DNA from: Plantago ovata | Taxonomy: Eukaryota; Streptophyta; Magnoliopsida; Lamiales; Plantaginaceae | Direction: 5' to 3' | Assembly: GCA_028274465.1 (NCBI GenBank) | Contig: CM051457.1 | Span: 14,621,097-14,685,096, forward strand | Length of the DNA: 64,000 bases | Shown: positions 39,127 to 50,339 of the stretch, in pieces | Layout: each line of letters starts with the position of its first letter | Position numbering within the stretch: the stretch's first letter is position 1 | The notes under the pieces: model-generated | Seen by the model: the letters and a program-made list of their open reading frames with translations, nothing else | Databases searched by the model: none | Told to the model about the DNA's origin: nothing | Translations under genes and position numbers: made by a program

Positions 39127-39420
39127 GGTTATTATTTATTATGAACATTAAAAAATTATATACTTAAATCCTTTCCATTTTAAACTATTTTATTTTAATA
39201 ATAATAAGAATTAAAAAATAAAAAAATAATAATGTTATTAAAAAATAAAAAATCTAAATAAATTTAATGAGCATGAACTGAAATGAACTGAGCTGAACTT
39301 AATGAAGCTGAACTGAACTGAATTTAATGAAGCTGAACTGAACTGAACTTAATGAAACTGAACTGAACGAACCTGAACTGAACTTAAAATAATCAATTTT
39401 CAGACGAAGAGAACAAAGCT
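38890..39420. mobile_element. PIF/Harbinger-like MITE with CTGAA repeats and a (TTA)n core
   Basis: The left end GGCTCTGTTATCTTCGTCTG and the right end CAGACGAAGAGAACAAAGCT are inverted repeats with TAA on both sides (38887-38889, 39421-39423). Arrays of ACTGAACTGAAC with AACTTAATGAA occupy both subterminal zones (about 38906-38995 and 39270-39385). The core is an expanded (TTA)n/(AAT)n microsatellite near 39005-39130. Confidence 0.75.
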
Positions 39421-39423
39421 TAA

Positions 39424-40689
39424 CTAATCAAGTAACTAATTATGTAATATTAATATTCGATTGTTTTTTCACAATAACTTATGATTAATTTGAAGTCAAA
39501 CCAGATATCAAAAAAATCAACAAAACGAATTGATGTTCTTTAAATTAGCCGAGGAGAGGAAGTAGAATAAGGTCGCGCGTGGAGAAAGATTAAATTGATG
39601 GCATTATTTAATTGGAATTTGCGGTCTGTTTATCTTCCCTCTTATCTTCATCTCCGGCTCCTCTTCTTTTCGCATCTCCTTCCACCAAAGATTGATTAAT
39701 ACTTCCATGAAGGCCCAAAATTAAGTAGGAATTTGAGGATTCCATCTCCCATACAAACTCTATCTCTCAAAATCATCATTATTTGTCAGTCATCCTATCA
39801 ATCCTCTTCTCGAATCGACTTTAATAATGGCTCCAAGGCTCTCACAGTCCGCCCAGCCAAGCCTATACCGGATATGTCTTCCTGTTTCTGCTTCGTCATC
39901 ACTTCACCGGAGATCGGGTCCAGCCGCTCTCAGATAACCGCTTCTTTCCCGCTTTCTGTAGTCGTTTAGATGGTTATGAAATGTTAATTGTGCATCACCT
40001 GTTCTACCGGACTCCGAACAAAATGAAATAGTAAGTGTAATACTGTGAGATTTGAGCTCAGATGCAATATTCTAAAATATATTTAAAATCTAGGCTAATG
40101 TATCTTCTGTTTGCACTTAATGCTGAATTTACCATGTTTTAGAATTTGTTCCTCCAAGAGTCGAAATGCACACGTAGGTGCCTGTTATTGGACACAAAAT
40201 TTACTTTCAATTTGTTGATTCAAGTACACAACTCATGGTGTTTACCCAAATGTCATTTCTTCTATTACTTTAGAAGCTACTCGTATTATCATTGGTCATT
40301 GTAGTTCTCTATTTGCTCAGTTCAAATTGTATGGAAAAGTGAGCATTGCGCAACACATCTTTAACTCATCTGTTATGTGTAATTGGGTAAGAAACATTAG
40401 GCATGTTTCTGTTTTGTTCTCGGCCTCAATGAAATTTCTGTAGTTGCCTTATATTTCAGTTTTCAGTCTATCTAGGATTGAGTTCAGCACCTCCGTATTC
40501 GAATAGATGCAAGGATGTTTGAGCTTTTTGTTGTATCATACTGGAGTATCTAACCACAACAAAACTGTGGATGAGAGAATAGGTTATACACCAGTGGAGT
40601 CGGTGTAGTTTCTCCTACTATATGTGGTATTCTTTCGAGCAAACATTTATCAGCCGGTTGGGTGTAATTGCCAGAATCAAGTAGTCCAT
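39424..40689. other. no assignable gene; contains one arm of a direct repeat
   Basis: From about 39600 to 39970 the base composition is less AT-rich and several short frames open, but none is recognisable. Positions 40014-40128 match 41961-42120 in direct orientation (shared block TGTAATACTGTGAGATTTGA). Confidence 0.4.
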
Positions 40690-40935
40690 GCCTCCATGGC
40701 CCTTGGGTATTGCCAGAAGAAGGGTGGATAAAAGTGAACTTTTGTCGGAGCAGTTCCTAAGAACGGGCAGAGGGGCAGCATTGCTGCAGTAGCAAGGGAT
40801 CATACTTGGTTCGTGTCAGCATGGAGTAGGAATCAGCTTAATGGGGATCTGGACATTGATGCTACAGAAGCTTGTGCAGCTCGACTAGCCCTCAATCTCG
40901 CGAGCCATATCAGTTTTTGGCGTATTGTTTTCTAG
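40690..40935 (+). pseudogene. RNase H-like domain relic of a LINE (copy A)
   Basis: The plus strand reads PEEGWIKVNF, then after a stop and frameshift IAAVARDHTWFVSAWSRNQ, then DATEACAARLALNLA. This is the order of the C-terminal RNase H (RVT_3) domain of plant non-LTR elements: W.P...G.IKVN.D, then G.G.V.RD, then a Glu in an A.A......A helix. Disrupted, so a relic. Confidence 0.6.
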
Positions 40936-41043
40936 AGTGGTGAGCTATAGAAATAGCTTAGCATGTGAGTGTTGTACTACTCTCTTGTGTAATGAAAGTT
41001 GAATATTATCCGTCTGATTGTTTTGTTTCTTTGTTGTTGCACA

Positions 41044-41215
41044 GATTAGTTACTGATAGAGAGTCTGATGTCTGGGAATCCAAAGGGTGGGATTCTATGA
41101 TTACGAAGTTGAAAAGAGACAGTTCTCAGTGCCTGTGCCGTCATATTCTTCAAGCCTATGAGGTTCTCGGTCGTCAGCTAAGAGTTGATTTTTCTGAGAA
41201 TGGCAAGAAAAATGT
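41044..41215 (+). pseudogene. unidentified exon-like fragment
   Basis: After a good acceptor (TTGTTGTTGCACAG) an open stretch encodes LVTDRESDVWESKGWDSM followed by a Lys/Arg- and Cys-containing segment (KRDSSQCLCRHILQAY). Composition and splice context look coding, but I do not recognise the family. It sits in a zone of gene fragments, directly upstream of the LIMR exons, and may belong to another gene. Confidence 0.35.
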
Positions 41216-41347
41216 TAATTGTAACCATGAACAGATGAGGACCTAACTGATATATTTCATTTAGCAGTTGTGCTTCCTGAGTTGGTTTCGGAGTGCGTAA
41301 CTGCTACGGAATCTAGCTAATTACTATTCTGGTCATGATTGATTCAG

Positions 41348-41735
41348 GCTGAGGCATCTTGGGCTACGACTGTTCTTGGCTACCTTGCCAAACTGATACT
41401 TGGAGTTCTTCGGTAAGTTCTTATCAGTAGCACTTTGCCCTTTCGGTATCATGCTTGAATTTTACTTGAAGATTTCAGGAACAATTTTGTGCTCCTTGTG
41501 AATCTGTAGTAGTGGGGAATATTGTTTACTGAAGGACTCTAAATATTACTTTACGCGGTCCAGTTTTCTTCTACACTGTTTTTGTGGCTTGGATCGCTGG
41601 TAATTGATTTAACTTCTTGGAACAGGCTCATCGTTTCTGTGGCTTGGATCGCTGATATAGTGATTTATTTGCTTATTGGCCCTCCACTTTCTCCATTTCT
41701 AAATGAAGTTTTCATCAGATTGAACAGTGTATGGG
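41348..41735 (+). pseudogene. LIMR (LMBR1-like) membrane protein fragment, two exons
   Basis: Exon about 41348-41413 encodes AEASWATTVLGYLAKLILGV and exon about 41627-41735 encodes LIVSVAWIADIVIYLLIGPP followed by LSPFLNEVFIRLNSVWG. Both match adjacent transmembrane exons of the plant LIMR family (lipocalin-receptor-like, LMBR1 domain) and end at exon borders. The N-terminal helices upstream and the LLGTAAFAFFCFYLL-type exon expected downstream are absent. The piece is therefore a fragment of about 60 residues from a family protein of roughly 500. Confidence 0.75.
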
Positions 41736-42485
41736 GTAAGTTAACTTCGTTTGCATTTTCTTATTTTCTACCCTTCATCATCTCTCTTTCAACCTTTCAA
41801 ATTTATTTTATCTCAATTTATAATTCTGTAGGAGATTAATATCGGTCTCTGTTCTTACCCACCTTGCTACCAGCTCCATATTGACATTAAATTTGTCTGA
41901 TGATAAATAAGAGAACAGTTCTTGTACCTCTGTAATTTACACTTTGTTATGTCAAGCTCAGGACAAAATGAAATAGTGTGTGTAATACTGTGAGATTTGA
42001 GATGAGATGCAATATTCTCGAAGAGTCTATGTATATCTAAAAATCCAAGCATGTGCTGGTTTTAATGTATATATATCTAAAAATTTAGGCTTATGTATGT
42101 TCTGTTTGCAGTTAATGCTTTGTGTTTGATAGAGTATATTGCTGATATATAAGTAGGCTGGTGATTCATTTTGAATGTCCCTGTGGCTGTAGCAAAGACT
42201 TGATGTTCTTAGCATCAGAGAAATCTATCACATCAGATTGTTAATTTGGCATTCCGCAGATGATGCAAAATATAGATTTTCCTTCACATTGGGATTTTGA
42301 TGTAAATATATATAGATTTTCCCGTACTTTCTAAGTTGATTCGTAGAGGTTTGACAGTGATAGATGTGTCCCCTGTTTGTAAATTAAAGTATTAGACTAT
42401 TCTGCACGTTTTAAGGGGTTGTGATTATGCAAGGTTGTTTTGTGCTGTTTTCCATTGCCTAATAATGTGATCTTTAATGGGATCA

Positions 42486-42838
42486 GGTTTGGATTCCTGG
42501 AATGCACATATTCGATCTTGTACAACTTGGGAAGAACTGGAAGCCTTCATCTGCTCTTGTTGGGGCTTATGGTCTAATAGGAACAAGATGGTACATATGA
42601 AAATGCAGGTTACGAGTCTATGAACTCAGTGGCAATTGTACCCTGGTTCATTGAACGTTTCAGGGAAGCTCAGCTGGTGTATTCGAATAGTCGCCCACCG
42701 GAGTCTCATATGCCTTGGCAGCCTCCCAGGTTTGGTCATATTAAATTTAATTTTGATGCATCCATACAATCTGGTAGCAGGGGGATTGGTCCTTGTTTTT
42801 TGTTGTGTTTAAGGGAAACTTTGCTGCGTGATTGGTAG
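42486..42838 (+). pseudogene. LINE RNase H region relic (copy B)
   Basis: One frame reads WNAHIRSCTTWEELEAFICS then WGLWSNRNKMVH, the linker seen before RNase H in plant LINE proteins. After a frame change comes MPWQPPRFGHIKFNFDASIQ then SGSRGIG, the start of RVT_3. The domain stops early (LLRDW then stop). With copy A at 40690 and the direct repeat at 40014/41961, it may derive from a tandem duplication. Confidence 0.65.
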
Positions 42839-45469
42839 ATAAGTTGTTCCAGAACAAAGCCGTTTGTTCTCACCTTTCATATTTAAGATCTTGTTTGCAA
42901 GATCAAATCATTTGTGAAATCTTTTGGATCTTTACTCCCATTTGAATGTAGAAAATAGAAATAATTTCTATATGCAAATATGATCTTTCTATATATTCTC
43001 TCTCTGATGACATTAAATATTCAGTGTATGTAGGAAATTTCTTAAACCATACATGTAATTGCAATCTACATACTAGGTGTGACTGGTTTTCTTGCCTGAG
43101 AGACTATATTTTGACATGGTGAAACCCCTTAAATTCAATAAACAATTATAATAAACTGAACTATATAGAGGGAGGTAAAGAAATGCCTTTTTCTTGATTT
43201 GGGAATGGTTGTAATGCATACAGCCATACACCCTTATGAGTTGGTTTAAGTTCACTTCAATTGAGGAGTTAGAATCTTTCAACTGGTTTCATATACATTA
43301 AACAGGAGGTGCGCAATTATACTTTGCACAATCTATGTTGTCATGGGTACTTTTAGAGTACACAATTAGATGTACACTAGTTTCTGTATCCGGACAGGAG
43401 TGACAGATAACTTATGCTTCGTCTTACTAGATTATGTCGTCTCTTTTGTTTCTAACCATATTGTGTGAAGACAAATATGGCTTTAGACTTGTGATTTTAT
43501 GATGCTGCTGTGTTTTCACAACAGCAAATCAGTCGGGAGGTAGGTAGCTCTGCAAGTGAAGTAGACCTTTCAAGCTAGATCCAATTTACACCATGTACTT
43601 AAAAGTTACTGGTCTACAGTAGATTGTAAATAGATTACTTTTGCAAACTGTGTTGTTCTCGGAGTTGTGATTGGATTAGCAAACTGGCTTCAGTCATTAC
43701 TCATTATTGATTTCATTACTCATTATTGATTTCAGGGTTATGTATCTCATATTCTCATGTGAGATGTAACATGTAAGATAAATATTACTCACTTCTCATA
43801 TTTTCAATTTTGTGATGTTTGGGATTCGTAAGCCATGTTTCTAATGTGAAAACAAAATCAGAAGCTCAAGAAAGCACAAACACATGCTTCAACGTGCTTC
43901 CAAACAACTTTCTTAGATATTCATGACCAAAACCTCAAAATTAAGTATTAAACAGAAAACAAAAAACACATAATAACACATAAGCGAACAAGATTGAACC
44001 CTTGAATATGAGAGGAAGGCACCTAAAAAGAAATTGAAATCAGAGAAGCAATTATCAAGTTCATAAAGGCTAACCACGAAACAAACCATCTTCTCTTTTG
44101 AAAAATGATGAAAAGAACAAAATTGGGGTGAAATTTAGATGATAAATATGTACAAAAATAGAGGATGAAACGTAGGAATCGCCAAGTAGAACTGTTAGTT
44201 AATGCCAAGCACCGAGATGAATAAAGAAAGAAATTGGTTTGTAATCGTTGTACAGTTTACCGAAGAGTTGCTTCAGCTATTGCTCTGTTTCATACCTTTT
44301 CGTGCACAAACATCTTCTACAGGAAAAAACATAACTGAATTGTGAATTTAGAAAAATCAAAACAACAAAGCGAGGCAAATTTCACCGGCATCCACTCATC
44401 ATCTACTATGTCTATATCTCAATGGGATAGCCAGAATATAGAAGGCACGAGACATCAAATAAACTCTAGTCAAAATTATAAGGGGAGAAGCAACCGAATC
44501 AAGTTCTAATAACAAACTCAAAAACCCGGTCAATTAATTAATGATGGACCGGATTCTAGCTAAATCCAATAACACTAACTATAATTTACAAAACAATTTC
44601 AGTTGTTTGAGGAACACTTATATATCTAAATTTCGACGACAAAAAGCATCTTAAAATGCATTAGCATGCAAAATTAATCCACCTAAAGTTGAATAGATAG
44701 AAGTTATAAGGCACTGGACAACCGAAAATACACATTCTGAAAATAATTTACCTAAAAAACTAAAGAGTTGGAGATGTTGCAAAAACAAACAACAACCATA
44801 TCAATTGATCACTTAAAGGGTTCAATTTATTTTGTAGATAGTAAAGAATTACCAGTAAAAGAACATGCACAATGGTTTGTAAAATAACATCAAGGGAATC
44901 GTGCATCACATAGATAAAAATGGCAATAAAATAACATGCATGCACTATACACTACATATTAATACAAGCATCAACTAATCTTAAACTCTCATTCATAACC
45001 CCATAATAAATGGAACGGGTGGTTCTGGAACCAAGAACCGTCAGTTTGAGGAACCGTCCAGGTCTACATGTATGGATAGATTTTCAAGTATCCAATTAAA
45101 TGAAATAAAAATTAATACTATCTCGTTTTTTAATATAAAATGTTTAAGTTAAATGCCCACATGTTAATGAATTCACGGTACAATTAATTATAATTTTGTC
45201 AAAAATTACAACAACATGTCAAAATGAACAATTTGCATTATTTTATTACTTCAAACATTATTATATACTATAAATTTAACCTTATATAATCATTTGATTG
45301 AGAGATTACAATAATAAAAACAAGTATAGAAGGAAAAACATTGAAAATTGGAATTGTAATATTACAATAATAAAAACCTTAAAGCATTTTATACTTAAGA
45401 ACAAGACAAAAATACTAAAATATTTTATATTAGAAAACAGAGTAGAATTTTTCGTAACTAACATGCATA
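42839..45469. other. long stretch with no gene seen
   Basis: About 2.6 kb of AT-rich sequence. Predicted ORFs are short, on both strands, and show no recognisable motif or exon structure. Confidence 0.4.
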
Positions 45470-45705
45470 GGTAGATCGCTTAACAACAAAATCGTAAACT
45501 TACGTACAATAACACGAGTATATAAGAAGTAGAGTCCCTCCATCATATTTAAGAGTATCTAAATGGATAGATATATATCCAAGAGTACGTATCTAAATGA
45601 AAAGATATGCATGTAGAATAATTCGATAAATGGATAGAGATGAATATTTACTTACCAGCATAATAATAAGAGACCTTCACATCTTAGATCTCACCAGTAT
45701 ACCAG

Positions 45706-45713
45706 TATAAATA
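45706..45713 (+). promoter_or_regulatory. TATA box of Cys/Pro-rich gene copy 1
   Basis: TATAAATA lies about 68 bp upstream of the ATG at 45781. The same motif is kept at 55904-55911 in the second copy. Confidence 0.6.
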
Positions 45714-45780
45714 CACATATATTTTGCCTCATTAGTTCTGCATATTTGACATCTAGCTCTCGAAACCTAGCATATACACC

Positions 45781-46545
45781 ATGACCAAGATTTTCTTCTT
45801 CTTGACCATCTCGCTTTTCGTCCTCTCATTCTCCGTCACCTCCATAACAGCTAGGAACCTAGTGGATGTGAGTGTCCAAGCGGATACGGATTCAGATGAT
45901 CCATGCAAGTGGGGGTACTTTGACATTCCATTGTACTGTTTCATTAACGCCTCCCCTACAAAGGGATCTGACTATGGCGATCCTACTTGCCAATCCGACG
46001 ATGTAAATGACAGGCCGATATACTGCTTTCAGGCGCCTTGGGCTCCGGCTCATGACTCACCAGATCACAGACCGCCGTATGATCCGGAACCCTGCCACCG
46101 CACCCCATTCAATACCAGACCGCTACGTTGCTTTCTTGACAGCAGTTGGAGGCCTAATGATCCTACTTGCAACTTGGAGCCGCTTGACCAGCCCATGCAT
46201 TGCATTCTTGGTTCTATTCCTTGGCCTGGCCCTCCCAACCCACCTTTACCTCCCAGGCACAATACTACAACTCCCAAACCACCTTCTAATTCCCCTCCCA
46301 CACATAGAACTACTCCAACTCCCAACCCACCTTCCCCTCCCAGACATAGAACTCCTACTCCTGCTCCTCCGAAAGAAGATACGTGCACCCCAGTATATGA
46401 GTTAATCAGTAGCTGTGGGAGGATATTTGACAGGGAGGCCAGCGAGTTTTGCTGTTCGAAGCTCAACCACGGTTGTCAGGATGCGACTTTAGTTCAACGT
46501 CTTTTGCTTGGAGCCTCCAGCTTGCGGTGCAGGATCTTTCACTGA
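45781..46545 (+). CDS. secreted protein: four Cys-pair repeats, Pro-rich linker, six-Cys C-terminal domain (copy 1)
   Basis: Single exon, 254 residues. A signal peptide covers residues 1-24 (ends TSITA). Residues 40-145 hold four copies of a short module, each with two cysteines 10 or 11 residues apart (pairs 42/53, 70/82, 105/117, 130/141) and a core like RPLYCF or DQPMHCI, often preceded by DPTC. Residues 147-197 are a Pro/Thr/Ser-rich linker with SPP and TPTP motifs, likely O-glycosylated as in extensins. The C-terminus (202-250) has C-x9-C-x11-CC-x6-C-x17-C, a CC-centred pattern like prolamin/LTP/ECA1-type domains. It therefore looks like a cell-wall or extracellular protein. I do not recognise this three-part architecture as a named family. 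Function unknown. TATAAATA lies 68 bp upstream. Confidence 0.85.
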   Translation: MTKIFFFLTISLFVLSFSVTSITARNLVDVSVQADTDSDDPCKWGYFDIPLYCFINASPTKGSDYGDPTCQSDDVNDRPIYCFQAPWAPAHDSPDHRPPYDPEPCHRTPFNTRPLRCFLDSSWRPNDPTCNLEPLDQPMHCILGSIPWPGPPNPPLPPRHNTTTPKPPSNSPPTHRTTPTPNPPSPPRHRTPTPAPPKEDTCTPVYELISSCGRIFDREASEFCCSKLNHGCQDATLVQRLLLGASSLRCRIFH

Positions 46546-46960
46546 TGAGAGATCAAATTAAGAAATATATTTTCTTTGCTAGGTTTTATATTTAGTATTT
46601 CAGTACGCTTTAATAATTAGTTTAGTTGTTATTGTAATTATTATTTTATCTTTGGTGTTAGTTTAATTTGATCATCAGCAAATTGTTATTCGATTTCTTT
46701 TTTAAGCAAAGAAGGTTTTTGACTCATTTTGTGTCTTCGTTATATCATCATTGACTTCAGTGTTCCTCTATTAGTCCCTAGACTACTTATCCATAGATTA
46801 AAAATTCTGAACACCGAAATAAAACCGTGCTTTATACCATCAAAAGCAGTGCTATATGTATATAGGTTTTTTACTATCAAAACAGTGCTTTATGCATGCT
46901 TAATTATCACTGAAAGTATATATAGCTAGTGAACGAAAATCTAAATACAGTACATATTAT

Positions 46961-47254
46961 AGTGCATAGCCTGTCGTAAGTACTTTAATTCAAAATCAGT
47001 TAGCTATATAGTGTAAGACAAAAGATGCGCTCAAGCAACCTAAATTTGGGAATATAGTATGTTCTGTGATATGCTTCGCCTAAATAATCAACTCCTCCAA
47101 TCTTCCTTCCTTCACTATGTTATGAAATGAAACTGGCTTACTTCGTATCTTCTCTTCTCCCTCTGCCTTCGTGGATCTGGAATCTGGATTCTGGAGTTCT
47201 CTTCTTTCTTCATTTGGGGCGAGTTGTTCTTCGGACTTAAGGTATAGTTGGTTA
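46961..47254. other. spacer between duplicated blocks
   Basis: No gene seen. Confidence 0.3.
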
Positions 47255-48589
47255 TTCACCTGAATGGACTTGATTTCTATCCCTAACTCCTGACGGGTGA
47301 AATGAAGTCTATGTGGTAGGTGATGTTTTTACTTTTGCCTTTTCAAATAGATAAGACTCGTTCAGCTCTTTCTTTTGCCTTCGGTTTATCTTGTATCATT
47401 GCAAACTCTTTGGTTAGTGCCGGTTAGTTATAACTTATAAGCGTCTCTTTGCCGTATTATCTAACCCGTTTAGTTTGTTGGTTCTTTCTTCACTGGACTC
47501 ATATTCCAACACATCATCTCTTTCGCGATTTCTTTTTATTTTCAGGTTTTATCATGGATCCGTCTTTTTAACAGGTCATGTGTTTCCCTTCAGCCCTGAT
47601 TCTTCATTCTACTGAATTTTCAATCATCTTTATTGGAACATACAAATCAATTTTTATGTTTTCTCTTAATCCTTAATTTGAATCAAAAAATACCCTGTTC
47701 ATTCGTGATTGCCATGCAAAGTTTTTCAACTTCAGTTTTCTAATTCAGATTCGTTTCTGTTTGCATATCATTCATGCGTGATTTTTATTTTTACAGGTTC
47801 TCTATATGTCCCTTCATATGAACCCTCTGTTTCATACAGGGCCTTCGAAATCAGAAAAACATCCCGCTGAACAGAAGTCCAGACCACGCTCAGAGGCAGG
47901 GTTCGTTATCCAGAACGTAAAGTGTTTTGGTTTGGCTGGTATGTACTTTCCAGTACATTCAAGTGAGGAAAATTAATATCAGTTGTTAATGAAAACACGG
48001 TTGTCTTTAGTTGTTATAGACCCAAGTTTTTGTAATCTCTCATCCTGTTTTTTGGCAGCTTCATGCAGGTAGAGTTTATGCAATTATATGACGGATACTG
48101 GAAGTCATATAGAGCGAAAGAATGGAGATAGCGCTAATAATGTTTTCAATGAAGTACCCACACTATTGTCTTTGGACCTGTCGAAGGTCTTATTTATAAT
48201 AGTTGCTCAAGCTCACATATATGTTGCTGAAAAAAGGTAGATGATTTTTTAATATTCTGGTTATTCGTCTGATGAATTTAAAATGAAAGGTAGAAGTTTT
48301 GAGACAGAAGGAAGACTTGCTGAGAAAGATAGGAATAATAACTTTGTATTTCATTCATCAACCCTTACAAGAATAGCTTTATAAGCCTTACAAGTTAACA
48401 TTATAAGCCTTACAAGTTAACAGGGCCTAAAACGAAATACAAATAAACATAAATACTGGCCTAATATGAAAACTAAGAACTTAAACACTAGAATGCATGA
48501 CTGACACAAATAAACATAAAGACTGGCCTAATATGAAAAATAAGAACTTGACTCGAACACATGACTGACACATTAAGCATGTATGGTGA

Positions 48590-48885
48590 TTAGCTGAGAA
48601 GGGAAATCCCTTGAATCTCCAAGAAAGGCATTAGATATGCGTTAGTTGCCTCCGATGGATGCACACTGTCCCAGAACACACTGAGATTGCACAACAATGT
48701 TGTTGTCTCTATTTTGTCCCAGTCCCACAGCAACCTTTCCCTGCTTCTGTAAATCCTGCAATACAACAGCCAAGAGAAAGAATCACATTACTTCTTAGGT
48801 GTATATATAGTCTGTGATCAAACATTTTAACATTCGTATTTGAAAACCACAAGGTGGTAGCTCTAATCCTTTGTTATTTTATCTT

Positions 48886-48966
<81 letters not shown>

Positions 48967-49034
48967 CTTTCGTTCATCCTGAATTCAGAGTTTTCAAGAG
49001 CAAATGACAATGCATAAACTAAAATTCCTGCCAT
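48590..49034 (-). pseudogene. GDSL esterase/lipase pseudogene with internal deletion
   Basis: On the minus strand the copy starts with the ATG and about 35 bp of exon 1 (49034 downward), then jumps at a fused point near 48990 into intron 4 and exon 5 of the parent gene at 32586. Most of exon 1 and all of exons 2, 3 and 4 are gone, together with Ser 38 of the active site. Exon 5 has lost about 36 bp next to the block-V Asp/His codons. A TA/TG dinucleotide run lies in the remaining intron. It cannot encode an enzyme. Confidence 0.85.
48891..48963. repeat. (TA)n(TG)n microsatellite
   Basis: GTGTGTGTATATAT changes to a long TG run. It is an expansion absent from the parent GDSL intron near 32920-32940, which has only GTATGTATATATG. 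Confidence 0.9.
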
Positions 49035-49635
49035 ATTTTTTCCTAATTAATTAATCTCTGATGTTTTCAAGCTGTTTGAGTAAAGATTTTTAGTATGCAG
49101 CTATCTGGTGAGTAATATGGAACTGGGCATGGAGATTGTACATTTGTACTATTAAATACTAGCTAGCTAGGTATATTATCTGGTCAAGTACTGTACATAA
49201 AATTTGCATGTTTGACGAGTTGGTTTGAAGTTGGTCAAGCTTGTAACTTGGCATGCATGTTCAACCAAATTTACATGCTATTTGCAGTTATATCATGCCA
49301 GTATGCATAATTATTCATTAATATGTGTGATATATTCTCTATAAAGCATTGGGCTGTTTAAATTGAAGCTGTATATATAGATGTGTACAAAATTGATACT
49401 TTTTACTAGAAAATTAACTACAAAAAGATTGACATAATCACAGAAGTAAGTTTATTACTTTTTTTTTTTTTATGAAAGACTATCAATCCTTCAACTGTAT
49501 CGAATTTTAAAAATGGTACGGGGGAGGTGTGACAACGTAGGTGTTTTTTTTTATCAGTATATAATAACATAAAAAAACGCGTGGAGCTTCACGTGTTCAA
49601 TGCTCAATTTTCTTTCCTCTTTTATTCATCCCTTA

Positions 49636-50060
49636 CACTAAAAAAAAGGGTTTTGGGTGATGATTTTTTTATCATTTAAAGTCCAAAAATCATCACCGAA
49701 ACGTTTTGGTGGCAAATTATTTTTGTCACCGGGTTGTCACATTAGAGCCATCATATTAGTATTTTGGTGACAAAATGTTGGTATTGTCACCTAAAACCCG
49801 GTGACAAATTTATATTTGTCACGATAGATTTACTTAAATGACAAAAACATTGCCAAATTAGTTAAACCCTATTGTCACCTAAAGCCATTATCATCACCTA
49901 AAGTCCTTTAACTATGGAATAAATTACTTAATTTTAATTGACAACTTTAAGTTGCCACCTAAAGTCCTTCACTTTAGGTGGCAAATTAGTCAACCCTATT
50001 GCCACCTAAAGTCATTCACTTCGAATGATAAATATATTGTCACCTGAAGTCTACATAACC
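49636..50060. mobile_element. CACTA-like terminus with subterminal repeats
   Basis: Begins CACTAAAAAAAAGGGTTTTG, followed by many copies of TTGTCACCTAAAGT and the complementary GGTGACAAA/GGTGGCAAA type in both orientations. This layout is typical of En/Spm (CACTA) element ends. No matching TAGTG end was found; one isolated GTCACCTAAAG lies near 53341. Probably one end of a large or truncated element. Confidence 0.55.
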
Positions 50061-50339
50061 CACCACTAGAAGTCCTAGGTTTATTTCACAAAATATTTCA
50101 TCACCAAAGCCTCTTATGCCCAATACGAAAATGCACACATTTTGACAATGACCTACCAATAGATTTATTCATAGAATATAGTGGAAATATAAGAGTCCAC
50201 TACATGCATGCATGCTGCCACAACCAATATATAAGAAAATCTCCAATTTCTTAACATAATCATCAAACCAAAGTTCGAAACAATAATTCCAAAACTAATC
50301 TAGACATCTCCCTGTTTTCCCTCTACAAATTGCAGGAAC

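Larger units (their letters stand above)
45470..46960. repeat. duplicated block A (Cys/Pro-rich secreted protein gene with promoter)
   Basis: The segment matches 55640-57000 in direct orientation over promoter, ORF and 3' flank. Shared marks are the phrase GAGTATATAAGAAGTAGA upstream and ATCAGCAATT-type sequence downstream. Ends are approximate. Confidence 0.75.
47255..49470. repeat. duplicated block related to 32050-34560
   Basis: The left edge (47255-47330) matches the CHUP1-like 3' flank near 32050-32130. From about 48280 to 49440 the sequence follows the GDSL copy 1 region. About 940 bp (47330-48270) has no counterpart in the original, and about 1.15 kb of the original gene is missing. 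Confidence 0.75.

Noticed and set aside
38897-39148. Asn/Ile-rich minus-strand ORF
   Set aside because: Translation of the (TTA)n core of a MITE.
39733-39969. 78-residue plus-strand ORF
   Set aside because: No recognisable motif, no splice context and no second copy to support it.
42839-45469. Search for hidden genes or arrays in a 2.6-kb empty stretch
   Set aside because: No repeats, splice-consistent exons or RNA-like structures could be supported by eye.
46007-46466. Overlapping ORFs on both strands inside the Cys/Pro-rich gene
   Set aside because: They arise from Pro-rich repeat codons read in other frames; only the main frame has a signal peptide and conserved cysteines.
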